Of a stretch of DNA of 64,000 nucleotides, positions 21,601 to 31,501 are shown one piece after another. The stretch's first letter is position 1. Each line of letters begins with the position of its first letter. This DNA comes from Sporothrix humicola (lineage: Eukaryota; Ascomycota; Sordariomycetes; Ophiostomatales; Ophiostomataceae), in NCBI GenBank assembly GCA_021396245.1, contig WNYE01000115.1, positions 43,158-107,157 of the forward strand, read 5' to 3'. Made by a program: the position numbers and the translations under genes. The notes below the pieces were generated by a model that had not been told where the DNA came from, did no database searches, and saw only the letters and a program-made list of their open reading frames with translations.

Positions 21601-22536
21601 CTACACAATCATCCGCACTTTGAGCTTGCCGCCGCTGACAATCTCGTCCTCTTTGCTCAGCAGCTCCTCCACGTCCCACGTCGCCGACACGTACCGGCCC
21701 GCCAGCCACAGCCGCCGCGTTTCCGTCAGGTACACAATCACGTCGGCCGCCAGCTTGGGCGTTTCGGTGAGCGCGGCGTGCCGTTCTTTGGGCAGGCGCT
21801 TGCCCATCTGTGTGAGGACGCCGCCGGGGTGGATCGCCCACGTCAAAATATTTTCTGGCGTCGCCAGCCCATGGTCGACGGCCAGAAACTCGGTAAACCG
21901 CTGCACGGCGAGCTTGCTCGTCTGGTACGCCGAGCCGCCTTGCGCGAGCAGGTGGACGGCGATGCTGCTGAGGTTGATGATCTGGCCTTCTTTTGAAGCG
22001 GCCACCTGCGGGAGGAATGCCCGCGTCACAAGGTACGGCCCTCTGACGTTGACGGTAAACGTCGACCACCACTCCTTCGGGTCGCTGTCGCCAATCTTGC
22101 AGCGTTTCTCCAGGTAGCCGGCGTTGTTCACCAAAACGTCCACACGCGGGAAGGCCTTGGCGACAGTGGCCGCCGCCGCCTCCACGCTCGCCTCGTCGGT
22201 CACGTCGAGCGGGACGGCCACGACCTGCGGCGGCGTCTTGCCGGCGGCCTTCGCGGCCTCGGCAATGGGCTCCAGCAGATCGTCGAGGCTCGACCGCGCG
22301 CCGATGCCAATGCCTGCCGCGCCCGCACTGGCAAACGACAGCGCCGTCTCGCGGCCGATGCCCTTGGACGCGCCCGTGATGAAGATGTACCGGCCGGAAA
22401 AGTCGCGCTTCGACGGGTCCACCGTCGGGTACGTGTCCGTGTGTCGCTTCTCGGTGAAGTAGTAGCCTGGCTGTTAGTGAAGGTGAGGTTGGTGGATAGT
22501 AAGAATGTGCCTACCTGTGTGGACTTCTTCAGCCAT
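21601..22536 (-). CDS. Short-chain dehydrogenase/reductase (SDR)
   Basis: Two exons, 22536-22515 and 22466-21601, give 295 residues. The intron (22514-22467, 48 bp) starts GTAGGC and ends CCAG. The first exon supplies only MAEEVHT and part of a Gly codon. Classical SDR landmarks are all present: cofactor motif TGASKGIG at 38-45, NNAG at 121-124, the catalytic Ser in LSS at about 174-175, and Y188-x3-K192. The HPGG segment after the active site is typical. The motif spacing fits an NAD(P)H-dependent oxidoreductase of soluble type; the substrate cannot be told. The last residues (KLKVRMIV) end in no targeting signal I recognise. It is divergent from the HSBP1-like gene. Confidence 0.9.
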
Positions 22537-23361
22537 CTTGACGTTGTTGGGAGCTGTGATAAGGTAAGGTATGTGATCTGAAAGTGGCGGTCGAATGAGT
22601 GACAGCTCGAGGTAGAAAACGAAGCTGAGGAACAAGATCGGGGAACAACTCTAATAAGAGCTCGTAATGGAAAATGCACGACAAGTAGCTCTCTTAAGTC
22701 CCTCAAGTACGACGTACGGACTCGGCCGATGGTGCAATCGCGTATCCCGCTGCAAGTGCTTGATTAAGCTTCTGGTGGATTGTTGATCCGCTGGCGTATC
22801 CGGTTTGTTATTTTGGTGCCGGTTCCAGGTATTTCCACTTTCCACTTTCACTTTCCCTCCCACTTGCCGTGCGATAACGTGGCGAGCTTTCCAATCACTT
22901 TATTGGATGCTGTGCCTTCCGTAAATGCAGGCTCGGCCGAGCCCATCCACTTGGATAGAAAATGGAAGGAGGGGTTCGTGTTTGTTACTACGAGTGTGTT
23001 GTACGGGAAGGAGCCTGTCTCGTGTGATGTAAGTTGAGAGGGAAAGACGGCTGGTGCAGAAAGACGCAGAGTCTGGGCGCGGCCATAGAGGGGTTGCAGC
23101 AGGCCGTGTGCGGCAGTTGGTGGGGCGTATTTCCTAGCGACAGCTTGACTTTGAGCTGGCCACTCCAACTTTACCTAAGCAGTCAATTACAGGGGCTAGC
23201 GAACGACAAACAAACGACGACACACAACAGACGACGACAACCAACGACATCGCATCTTCACCAGCCTTGCACGAGACACAATTGCTCGGTCAAATCTTGC
23301 TCCACTCACCCACAAGAGACGCCGCACGCACCCGCCCCGCTTTCCCAGCACAATCACAGCC
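22537..23361. promoter_or_regulatory. Divergent promoter region between SDR and HSBP1-like genes
   Basis: 825 bp with no coding signal. Plus-strand sequence just before 23362 is CA-rich and lacks G, typical of a fungal 5' leader. No TATA box stands out. Confidence 0.5.
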
Positions 23362-23731
23362 ATGTCGTCCAACAACAACGACTCCAGCCAGACGACAGTA
23401 AGTTGATCCAGGCCGTGACCACCTGAGTGGACTGTGTGGCCTTTAAATGGCTGGCCGCTCTTAAATTTCTTCGGCGAGACTTATCCACTAACAATCAGTC
23501 ATCCGATGATGCTCGTGCCGACCTGACGGCTCAGCTTGACGACCTGCTCAACACCGTCTCCAACAAGTTTGCCGGCGTTTCGAGCGAGATCTTTGCAAAG
23601 AGTGGGTACACGCGGCTTCTGCTCTTTTATGTTTGTGCATTTTCATGACTAACGATCTAGTGGACGAAATGTCGCGGCGGCTAGACAACCTAGAGGCAGC
23701 GTTGAAGAGCAAGGAAGACGGCTCAAAATAG
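23362..23731 (+). CDS. Heat shock factor binding protein 1 (HSBP1)-like small protein
   Basis: Three small exons, 23362-23397, 23499-23601 and 23661-23731, total 210 nt and encode 69 residues. Intron 1 (101 bp) has GTAAGT, branch CACTAAC and TCAG. Intron 2 (59 bp) has GTGGGT, branch GACTAAC and CTAG. The product is a short helix with the HSBP1 pattern: DLTAQLDDLLNTVSNKF, then EIFAKMDEMSRRLDNLEAAL. HSBP1 proteins are about 70-80 residues, form coiled-coil trimers and are reported to bind the heat-shock factor trimerisation domain; a separate role in WASH-complex assembly is known in animals. No exon exceeds 35 codons, so simple open-frame scanning misses it. It is convergent with ERP38, about 294 bp between stops. 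Confidence 0.88.
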
Positions 23732-24025
23732 CAGCAATGACAACAGGCAACATACATCAAACTACACTACATACTACCATCCTCACGAATACCAGTTTAG
23801 CGTGCAATTAGTTCCAGTTCCAATTCAAGTTAACGATATCATATATATCATATTTTTGTTCCATTCAAACGACCAGTCCGACGTCTCAACGTATAATCAT
23901 ATAAGCATATCTATACTATTTTTACCCATTCCACGTCACCAACTGTAACCAAGAGTCCATGTTGTGCCATGTCCCGTCCGTTCAGGTCCAGTCAGGTCCA
24001 GTCAAAGCCATAAAAGAAGAGACTC

Positions 24026-25147
24026 TTACAGCTCGTCCTTGGCGTCGTCGTCGAGGTTCTTCTCCGCCGGCTTCTCGGTGAACTTGCGCAGAATGTTGGA
24101 CTTGCTCTTGAGCTCGTCAAACTTGGTCGCCGCCAGGCCGCCCTTGCCCAGGATGCCCTCAAGACGCGCCAGCTCCTTGGCCACAAAGCCCTCGTTGTCG
24201 CTCAACTTATCAAACACGCGCACGTAGTACTCGGCAAACTTGGTGTTCACCTGGCCCTGCAGGACATTGGCCGCCTTCTTGACATCCTTGGCCGCCTCGG
24301 CCAGAGTGGCGCGGCCCGCGGCAAACTTGGCCACGAGCACGTCCAGGGCCTCAATGGTGCCGGCCGTGCTGTCCAGACCGCCGCCGGGCACACGGTGCGT
24401 GCCGGCCTTGGCGTTGATGAACTTGACCAGGTCCTCCTCGCTGCGGCCGCCCGCGTACATCTCGGGCGTCTTGCTGCCGCGCGGGAAGAACTTGATCGTC
24501 GGGTAGCCCGACACGCCCTGGTCCTTGGCGACCTTCTTGCTGTTCTCGGCCTCGGCGTCGACCTTGGCGATCACGACACCCGACTCGGCAGCGAAATCCG
24601 TGGCCAGCTTCTCCCACGTGGGGGCCAGTGTCTTGCAGTGGCCGCACCAGGGCGCCGTGAACGCAACGAGCACGTCCTGCTCGCCGCCAATCGTGGTGTC
24701 AAACGTCGACTCGGTCAGCATCACAACGTCGCTGGCGGGCGCCGCCTTCTTGCGGGCCTTGACGCCCGTCTTCTCGGCAATAAACGCCGACAGGCTCTCG
24801 AGGTCGCGGCCGCCGTTGTAGTCGACCGGGTCGCTGCCTTTGCCGTCAAAGAACTTGAGCGTGGGGAAGCCCTGGACCCCAAACCGCTTGCCCAGCGACT
24901 TCTCGGCGTCGGCGTCGACCTTGGCAATCTGGACCTTGTCGCTGAACGAGTAGGCCTGCGCCAGGTCCTCGTAGACGGGCGCCAGGTTCTTGCAGTGGCC
25001 GCACCACGGCGCAAAGAACTCGACGAGCGTCGGCTTGCCCGACGTGATGACGACCTTGTCAAAGTTGGACGGGATCAGGTCCAGCACGGCCGAGCCGGCG
25101 GCGGCCAGACTGGCCAGGCCCGTGAGGGCGATGACGGACAAACGCAT
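24026..25147 (-). CDS. erp38: Protein disulfide isomerase Erp38 (two thioredoxin domains plus ERp29c)
   Basis: A single exon of 373 residues from the ATG at 25147. The open frame continues upstream without an ATG. Residues 1-18 form a signal peptide (MRLSVIALTGLASLAAAG). Two thioredoxin domains follow, each with an APWCGHCK active site, CGHC at 49-52 and 168-171. A helical ERp29-type C-terminal domain covers about 270-360. The protein ends in KDEL, an ER retrieval signal. Enzymes of this class form and rearrange disulfides in secretory proteins in the ER lumen. All catalytic cysteines are intact. It is divergent from RPS29 across a 797-bp promoter region and convergent with the HSBP1-like gene. 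Confidence 0.96.
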   Translation of the reverse strand: MRLSVIALTGLASLAAAGSAVLDLIPSNFDKVVITSGKPTLVEFFAPWCGHCKNLAPVYEDLAQAYSFSDKVQIAKVDADAEKSLGKRFGVQGFPTLKFFDGKGSDPVDYNGGRDLESLSAFIAEKTGVKARKKAAPASDVVMLTESTFDTTIGGEQDVLVAFTAPWCGHCKTLAPTWEKLATDFAAESGVVIAKVDAEAENSKKVAKDQGVSGYPTIKFFPRGSKTPEMYAGGRSEEDLVKFINAKAGTHRVPGGGLDSTAGTIEALDVLVAKFAAGRATLAEAAKDVKKAANVLQGQVNTKFAEYYVRVFDKLSDNEGFVAKELARLEGILGKGGLAATKFDELKSKSNILRKFTEKPAEKNLDDDAKDEL

Positions 25148-25944
25148 GGTGTGGTGGTGTGGTTGGAGATGGGTAATAGGAAGCTGATAGGAAAGCTGTC
25201 GATAGGAGATGATCTGAGCTAGGATTGGTGTTAGGATGAAGAAGAGGATCAAATGGAAGAAAGCTAGCGAAAGAAATCAATTCAATCAAAGCTAAAAGAC
25301 AATCCGAAGACTCCTAGATAACTCACAATAAGCAGATCAAAGGATGCTAGCAAACAAGAAGGTAATCCGACGATGGCGAGAAAGTCGGCTGGCTTTGAAA
25401 TCAGATTGGAGCTTCAAAGATGCCACTTTGCAGCTTGCACGGCATTAATACTGCTATTGGGGAGTTGCCAGTTGCTCCAGCGCCTCCAGTTGGCAGGTGC
25501 GGGCTGTTGCTAGGGGGCTGGAGGGCGGCTCTTGTTTGAGGTTTGGGGCTAAAGATGGGGTCGTATGGCGGTCGCCTTATCGATAAGTCAGCAAGCAGCT
25601 CCGACCCCACGTGTCAAGACTGGTCAAGAGTCGAAAATCACCAGCCACACTTTGCGCCACAGAAGACACACGCTAGCGCTCGCTGGCCCCACAAGAAATT
25701 GCCAGACGCACAAATCCAAACCCGCAAGCTGCGAAATTCGAAAAAATTGCCTACTGTTGGCGGGAAAAAAAATCCCCTCTCCGAAAGTCAGTTTTGCTCT
25801 CTGCACTTGGGGCTAGCGCACCACATTTTCGCTTCTTCCTCTCCTTCCCTTTTTTCGCTCCTTTGATTCCTCTCTTCACCCACCACCAAACAATCATCGA
25901 CAACCAGAAAAGCAACCTCTTTTCGCACCTCACAACCACCCAAT
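25148..25944. promoter_or_regulatory. Divergent promoter region of ERP38 and RPS29
   Basis: No genes. The RPS29 side has a C/T-rich tract (about 25825-25880) leading into a CA-rich leader. Pyrimidine tracts near the transcription start are common in fungal ribosomal protein genes. I see no clear TATA box. Confidence 0.5.
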
Positions 25945-26269
25945 ATGTCTCACGAGTCTGTTTGGAACTCCCGCCCGCGGAAGTACGGCAAGGGCGCCCG
26001 GTCCTGGTACGATATCCCCGATTTTGATGGACGAAAATGAAGAGATCACGATGGATGGGAAAAGATTGAAGATCACGAAGAGATGGACACGATCGGACAA
26101 CGAAATGCTGTCGAACTGCTGAACTGTTGACCTTTGAACGACTGCTAACTTTCTCTCCAGCCGTGTCTGCGCTCACCGCGCTGGTCTGATCCGCAAGTAC
26201 GGCCTTGACATCTGCCGTCAGTGCTTCCGCGAGAAGGCCAACGACATTGGCTTCGTCAAGCACCGCTAA
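25945..26269 (+). CDS. RPS29: 40S ribosomal protein S29 (uS14)
   Basis: Two exons, 25945-26006 and 26161-26269, encode exactly 56 residues, the usual length of yeast S29. The 154-bp intron begins GTACGA, has a GCTAAC branch site and ends CTCCAG. It splits the codon for the first zinc-binding cysteine. The protein begins MSHESVWNSRPRKYGKGARS. The two CxxC pairs, CRVC and CRQC, form the zinc knuckle, and the C terminus is FVKHR. It is a component of the small subunit head near the mRNA channel. Both exons are too short for naive open-frame detection. Confidence 0.97.
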
Positions 26270-27285
26270 GCGATTTCCCGCCCGTCATTCCCGGGAACCT
26301 CGAAATCGAACGAACAAAAAACACGATCCTAAAAACAAAAGAAAAAATATACGGTCACACTCAACTTCACCGACGACACTCGAACTTTCGCAAAGAACAG
26401 AACGATGTATCGACACTGATAGAGAGCGTGCTGCACGACCTGGGGAATAGGGGATGGGGATGGATATGCCACTTTGCGACAAGATGAGATATCGACGGAA
26501 TACTCGAGCTCAACCCGACCGGATCGCGGCAGGAGGAGGACTTGGACCTTTTTGTCAAATTTTCCTTCTACCGCCGATGAGGGCTGCATTGTGTGACGAA
26601 CAAAATTCAGAGGAGTATACGGAGGAACTTTCTTTGTTTTTTATTTCAGCCAACGGGACAAACGAAAGGGAAAAAAAAGTTGTGGGGGTGAACGAGAAAC
26701 GTCTCTCCCCCAGACTGTTTTTGTTATTTGCTTTTTTCTTCAGAATAAATGGATAATTCTGGCACTCCGATTTGACATGGCTGTGACGTGATCATTCTTT
26801 CTCTCTTCTCTGTCTTATGTCACGCATTCTTCACGACCTCTCACAGTATAAACGTAATGCGTAGATTTCTAATGTACAAGGTAAATAACGACGACAACAA
26901 CAACAGAAAACATGCCGAGAGGAGATGGTGGGAGATTCTATGTAACGATAGATACATGATGTCGCGCCTGGTTCTTGCCCAAGACGCAACAGAGAGCGAG
27001 CCCGGCTCTGGCTAAAGTATGGAAACAGCCAGAGAGCTCGCGTTCGCCATAGAAAGCAGGCACAAAAGATACAATAACTTTTAGACATTTTGTCTTTCAA
27101 TCTCCTCAACATCCCTCGATGTTGCCCTTCCCATTTATATACCTCCAGCCAGAACCGGGACCTGCCTGCCTGTTTGTTTGTCCAAGCTGTATATCATATC
27201 AACATGTCAATATTCTTTTCTTCCCATTTTGTGTCGTAAATTCTTTTTTTTCATTCTTATATGTAAACCTTCGTCACAACACCAT
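26270..27285. other. 3' intergenic region between convergent RPS29 and TUF1
   Basis: About 1 kb with no convincing gene. It must include both 3' untranslated regions. The AT content rises near 27060-27290, towards the TUF1 stop. Confidence 0.55.
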
Positions 27286-28635
27286 CTACTCGATGATGCG
27301 GGTAACGATACCAGTGGCGACAGTGCGGCCGCCCTCACGGACGTTGACGCGCTGGCCCTGGTCGACGGCCAGAGGGTTCTGCAGGGTCACGACCATCTCG
27401 ACGTTGTCGCCGGGCATGACGACCTTGTTGTCCTTGTCCTCGGTGCCCTCGGGGAAGGTCAGCGAGCAGGACTCGTCGGCAGTGCGCAGGAACATCTGGG
27501 GGCGGTAGTTCTCGCGGAAACCAGTGTGGCGACCGCCCTCCTCCTTGCTCAGGACGTAGAGCGAGGCCAGGAACTTGGTGTGGGGGGTGATGGAGCCGGG
27601 CTTGCAGATGACCATGCCGCGGCGGACGTCCTCACGGCGCACACCACGCAGCAGCAGACCCGAGTTGTCGCCGGCGCGGGCCTCGTCGCACGACTTGTTG
27701 AACGTCTCAACGTCCGTGACCTTGGTCTTGATGATCTCGTTGCCCTTGCCGACCAGCTCGACCTCCGAGTCCTTCTTGAGGGTACCGCGCTCGACACGGC
27801 CCGAGACGACGGTGCCACGGCCCGAGATCGAGAACGTGTCCTCGACCGACATCAGGAACGGCTTGTCCAGGTCGCGCTGGGGCGTGGGGATCCAGCTGTC
27901 GACGGCGGCCATGAGCTCGTCAATCTTCTGCTCGCCAATGTCGGCGCGCTTGCCGTCCAGGGCGCAGAGGGCCGAGCCCATGATGACGGGGGTCTCGTCG
28001 CCCTCGAAGCCGTAGGTGGTCAGCAGCTCGCGCATCTCCATCTCGACGAGCTCCAGCATCTCGGGGTCCTCCAGGACATCAATCTTGTTGACGAACACAA
28101 CAATCTTCTGCACGCCGACCTGGCGGGCCAGCAGCAGATGCTCGCGGGTCTGGGGCATCTGGCCGTCCGACGCAGCAACGACAATAATGGCGCCGTCCAT
28201 GTTGGCAGCACCCGTGATCATGTTCTTGATGTAATCGGCGTGACCGGGACAGTCGACGTGGGAGTAGTGGCGGTTCTCGGTCGAGTACTCGATGTGGGCG
28301 GTCGAGATGGTGATACCGCGCTTGCGCTCCTCGGGGGCCTTGTCGATGGAGCCATAATCAAGAAAGCTGGCCATGCCCTTGTCGGCCTGGCGCTTGGTGA
28401 TGGCAGCCGAGAGGGTGGTCTTGCCGTGGTCGACGTGGCCAATGGTGCCGATGTTGACGTGGGGCTTGGAGCGCTCGTAGGCGGCGTAGTTGCGGCAGAA
28501 GCTGAGGATGGGCGAGGCGGCGCCGGCGCCGTTGGAGCGCTGCAGAGCAGCCAGCGGGCTTGTTGAGGGCGACCGCAGAGCCACGCGGGCCGACCGCACA
28601 AACGGCGCCAGCGTGCGGAACGTGGACGCAACCAT
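27286..28635 (-). CDS. tuf1: Mitochondrial translation elongation factor Tu
   Basis: A single exon of 449 residues. The first ~50 residues are Arg/Ser/Ala-rich and nearly free of acidic residues, as in a mitochondrial presequence. The bacterial-type body starts at about YERSKPHVNIGTIG. GTPase motifs are GHVDHGKT at 66-73, RGITIS (switch I), DCPGH at 126-130 and NKID at 181-184. Domains 2 and 3 follow, ending RTVATGIVTRIIE as in bacterial EF-Tu. It carries aminoacyl-tRNA to mitochondrial ribosomes. Four CCAAT-box pentamers lie about 250-395 bp upstream. I see no defects. Confidence 0.97.
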   Translation of the reverse strand: MVASTFRTLAPFVRSARVALRSPSTSPLAALQRSNGAGAASPILSFCRNYAAYERSKPHVNIGTIGHVDHGKTTLSAAITKRQADKGMASFLDYGSIDKAPEERKRGITISTAHIEYSTENRHYSHVDCPGHADYIKNMITGAANMDGAIIVVAASDGQMPQTREHLLLARQVGVQKIVVFVNKIDVLEDPEMLELVEMEMRELLTTYGFEGDETPVIMGSALCALDGKRADIGEQKIDELMAAVDSWIPTPQRDLDKPFLMSVEDTFSISGRGTVVSGRVERGTLKKDSEVELVGKGNEIIKTKVTDVETFNKSCDEARAGDNSGLLLRGVRREDVRRGMVICKPGSITPHTKFLASLYVLSKEEGGRHTGFRENYRPQMFLRTADESCSLTFPEGTEDKDNKVVMPGDNVEMVVTLQNPLAVDQGQRVNVREGGRTVATGIVTRIIE

Positions 28636-28884
28636 TGTGAGGGATGTGAAGGAGGGGGGAGAGAAAGAGAAGAGACAAAAGACGAAAAAGAGAAAGGAAG
28701 AAAAGCCCGAAACAAAGGCGGTGGTGGGTGAAGAGGAGGAAGAGAAAGGAGGGAAGTGAAAAAGAGAGGCCCAAAATAGTCTGATTTTCTACAGCCGCAA
28801 AATTTCGACGGCGATGGCAGGCACTCGGCTCTCCAACGCAAAAAGGCAAAAAAAGGCAGGAGCCCAGGAAAATTCTGGAGCTCC

Positions 28885-29028
28885 ATTGGCCTTGCCTCGC
28901 CCATTGAGAAAGGGAATTGGCTCATTGGGAAGGGGCGGTCGGGAGGCGTTGCGGGTCAGCGCACGTGATGCGCTTTAACTGGAAAGGGACTAAGTGGGGG
29001 AGCTCGGCATTGTGCAGCTTGTGATTGG
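28885..29028 (-). promoter_or_regulatory. Cluster of four CCAAT boxes upstream of TUF1
   Basis: ATTGG on the plus strand, CCAAT in the gene's direction, occurs at 28885-28889, 28916-28920, 28924-28928 and 29024-29028. The fungal CCAAT-binding (HAP) complex is known to control mitochondrial and respiratory genes, so binding here is plausible. It is inferred from sequence only. Confidence 0.5.
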
Positions 29029-29077
29029 CCAGAATGGGCAGCTGTATTTACATTCAGGCCCTATTCTGTAAGTGCGG

Positions 29078-29155
29078 ACTTACAGCGACAAACAGCACTT
29101 ACAGCGAGAGACAGCGCTAAGACACTTACACAGAGTGACAGAGAGCAGTTACACA
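29078..29155. repeat. Degenerate short tandem repeat with ACTTACA core
   Basis: Two 19-bp units at 29078-29096 and 29097-29115 (ACTTACAGCGACAAACAGC and a copy with two changes) are followed by looser copies (ACACTTACACAGAGTGACAG, AGTTACACAGG). It lies between the TUF1 promoter and the KCH1 3' end. Confidence 0.7.
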
Positions 29156-29446
29156 GGAAAAGACAAGAGGACGCAACAGATATCATCAACACAGTCGTCG
29201 CATTCAATTCGGGCTCGTAGGCGAGCCCATGCTAGAGTTAAGACTAGTTTAAAAATAAGGAAATAGTAAAGATGGGGGTCAAGTAGTAGACATGGACATG
29301 AGGAAATATGAAATAAAATCAAAGAGAGATGGGCATGTATGACAGAAAAGGACGAAAGAAAAGGGAATTCGCTTATGTGGTCGATCCAAACACGGCCATA
29401 TTATGAGTTAAGGAAAGGGTGAGAGTGAGAAAGAGACAGGCGCCGT

Positions 29447-31501
29447 CTAGTACCGGCCACCACGCTGCGACTCGATATCGTTGTTCCACGAGTTGTTGCC
29501 GCCCGTGTTGTTGCTGTTGATGTTGCCATAGCTTGGCCGTCTTGGAGGAGCAGCTCCGTTGCCATTGCCAACACCGGGCCCACGCTGGCTCGATGCCGTC
29601 GTCGGCCGCTCAAAGTACGAGCTGTACGAGCTCTCCTCGGAGATCTGGCGGCCGTGGCCGAAACTGGGCGCGTTGTATTGTCCTTGGGGAGCACCCATTG
29701 GCATCGGTGCCGTCATGTTGCGCTGGGGAGCACCGTAAGGGCCAGGGCCGTTGTTGCGCGGCGAGACCGGGTACGGGTTGGTGGCGCTGCGCATGGGGGA
29801 CATCATGCCACCAGGACCGCCAGGACCGCCGGGACCGTATGAACGAGCTGACGGTGCAGGACTGGCACGACCCTCATCGGCTGGACGGAAGGGAGCATAG
29901 CGGGGACCGTTGCTCGACAGCGAGTTGTTGCGGCCAAAGTCCTGCGAGCCGGACTGGCTGTTGTTGCGGCCGGCCTGGTACGAGCCGGCCGTTGGCGGGC
30001 GGTTGTCGTTGACACCGTTGAAACCGTAACCGGCAGGCGAACGGGCAGGTTGGGGCATCTGCGGCATAGGGCCTTGACCGGGGTACATGCCCTGGTTGGA
30101 CGAGAAGCTGTCGTTGCGGCCGTTGTTGACTCCGTAAGGACCAGAGGTGGCCGCAGACATGCCCGTGTTGCTGCGGTTGAGCTGGCCAGGCCGAGGCATT
30201 CCGCTCGGAAGCCCGCTCGGCATGCCGTCGCCCATTTCAGGCAACGAAGGAGCCGGTGACGACGACCGGCCAGGCTCGGCGGCATATCCCAAAAGGGGCG
30301 CCCGGGTCGAGAACGGCTGCTTGCCGTTGGTCGATGGCTGCGTGGCCAGCGTGGACATGGACGCCATGGTGCCCGAGCGCGTCGGTGGCATCATCGGCCG
30401 CTGCTGGGACTTTTGGTCAAAGGCGTTGAGCTCAAACGTGCTGCCGTTCTGCGTGCCTGGCCGCGATGTGTACGGCGGCAAGGTGGCCAGGGTGTCGGTG
30501 CGCTGCAGCGACGGCATCTGCGGGAGCTTGTTGTCGTCGCCGACGTTGGGGATCGTGGCTGTAAGCTCGGTCGGCGGCTGGACACCGTTCTTGATGGCAG
30601 CCTTGAGCTCGGCCTTTTTGCGGCGGCGCTCCTCCTCGGCCAGGGCCGTGTTGACCTTGCTGGCCACAATCTTCATGAGCCGCTTGTTAATCTTGCGCGA
30701 GCAGTAGCCTGACAGGCCGCCGTCCGACCGCGGGATGTAGCCCCAGAGGAAGAAGACGAAGAAGAAAAAGGCAAGCAGCAGCGACAGGGCCGAAAAGACC
30801 CAGATGACCAGCGTGAAAATCATGCCCGACAGGATCACGGCCTCGCGGTAGTTGCCCTCGGCCAACAGCTTGATCTTTTCGAAAAAATCGAGGATTGTGT
30901 TGCCGACATTGTCGCCCTGGGCCGAGATCTGCGCATTGTACACAGACAGCAGCGTCAGGGCATTGACAACCTGCCGCGGGCCCGAACACAGCAGCACGCG
31001 GATCCAGCTCTGGAAGCTGAAGTAGGTGAAGAGCGCAATGTACTCGGCGCCCTTTTTACTCTTGGTGAGCTCGGCAAACACCAAAAACCGCTTCCAGCCC
31101 TGGCCCTTGCCCCAGCGAACACTCTCGAGGCGGACAGCCAGGTTGTCGAGATAACACTCGGCGACACTGCCGCGGCGCATGATGCGCATGGCACGAATGT
31201 GCTCGTAGGCGAGGTTGAGAACAGAGAGAATAATGCAGATGGAAAAGATCCACTTGGAGACATCAAACGAAATAAGTTGCGTGGGTGCGATCTCGGACGA
31301 CCAGCGGTCAAAGACGAGCAAGTTGACAGCGGTGAAAGTATCGACGGCGTAGACGGCAATGGACAGGCCGAGCGAGAAGTAGAGGTACGTGTAGGCGAGA
31401 GGTGTGAAGCACGATGACGACTTGAAGTCGTTGAGGCCGATGTAGTCCCATTTCTGCTCGGGACGCACATCGGCCTGGTTGCCGTGACTTAAGAAACCCA
31501 T
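29447..31501 (-). CDS. KCH1: Kch1-type low-affinity potassium transporter/channel
   Basis: A single exon of 684 residues. The N-terminal ~260 residues have the fungal KCH arrangement: WDYIGLNDFKSSSCF, then hydrophobic segments at about 33-60, 80-110 (VSKWIFSICIILSVLNLAYEHIRA), a mid-region FTYFSFQSWIRVLLC, and two segments near 220-260 (GMIFTLVIWVFSALSLLLAFFFFVFFLWGY, in two runs). Yeast Kch1 and Kch2/Prm6 promote potassium influx and calcium signalling during the pheromone response. The remaining ~400 residues form a disordered cytoplasmic tail rich in Pro, Gly, Ser, Asn and Gln with Arg-containing repeats (RNNS, RNDSF), probably regulatory. The gene is followed by TUF1 in the same direction. 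Confidence 0.83.
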   Translation of the reverse strand: MGFLSHGNQADVRPEQKWDYIGLNDFKSSSCFTPLAYTYLYFSLGLSIAVYAVDTFTAVNLLVFDRWSSEIAPTQLISFDVSKWIFSICIILSVLNLAYEHIRAMRIMRRGSVAECYLDNLAVRLESVRWGKGQGWKRFLVFAELTKSKKGAEYIALFTYFSFQSWIRVLLCSGPRQVVNALTLLSVYNAQISAQGDNVGNTILDFFEKIKLLAEGNYREAVILSGMIFTLVIWVFSALSLLLAFFFFVFFLWGYIPRSDGGLSGYCSRKINKRLMKIVASKVNTALAEEERRRKKAELKAAIKNGVQPPTELTATIPNVGDDNKLPQMPSLQRTDTLATLPPYTSRPGTQNGSTFELNAFDQKSQQRPMMPPTRSGTMASMSTLATQPSTNGKQPFSTRAPLLGYAAEPGRSSSPAPSLPEMGDGMPSGLPSGMPRPGQLNRSNTGMSAATSGPYGVNNGRNDSFSSNQGMYPGQGPMPQMPQPARSPAGYGFNGVNDNRPPTAGSYQAGRNNSQSGSQDFGRNNSLSSNGPRYAPFRPADEGRASPAPSARSYGPGGPGGPGGMMSPMRSATNPYPVSPRNNGPGPYGAPQRNMTAPMPMGAPQGQYNAPSFGHGRQISEESSYSSYFERPTTASSQRGPGVGNGNGAAPPRRPSYGNINSNNTGGNNSWNNDIESQRGGRY

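Larger units (their letters stand above)
28636..29446. other. TUF1 upstream region and 3' end of the KCH1 gene
   Basis: No coding region. It contains a CCAAT cluster (28885-29028) and a short degenerate tandem repeat (29078-29155), both listed separately. 29160-29446 is AT/GA-rich and is probably KCH1 3' UTR. Confidence 0.55.

Noticed and set aside
27178..28566. 462-residue plus-strand open frame opposite EF-Tu
   Set aside because: Same artefact: the minus strand is unmistakably EF-Tu, and the plus product is Val/Leu/Asp/Gly-rich with no motifs.
29078..29155. CRISPR-like array
   Set aside because: Units are contiguous and degenerate with no unique spacers, in a fungal genome.
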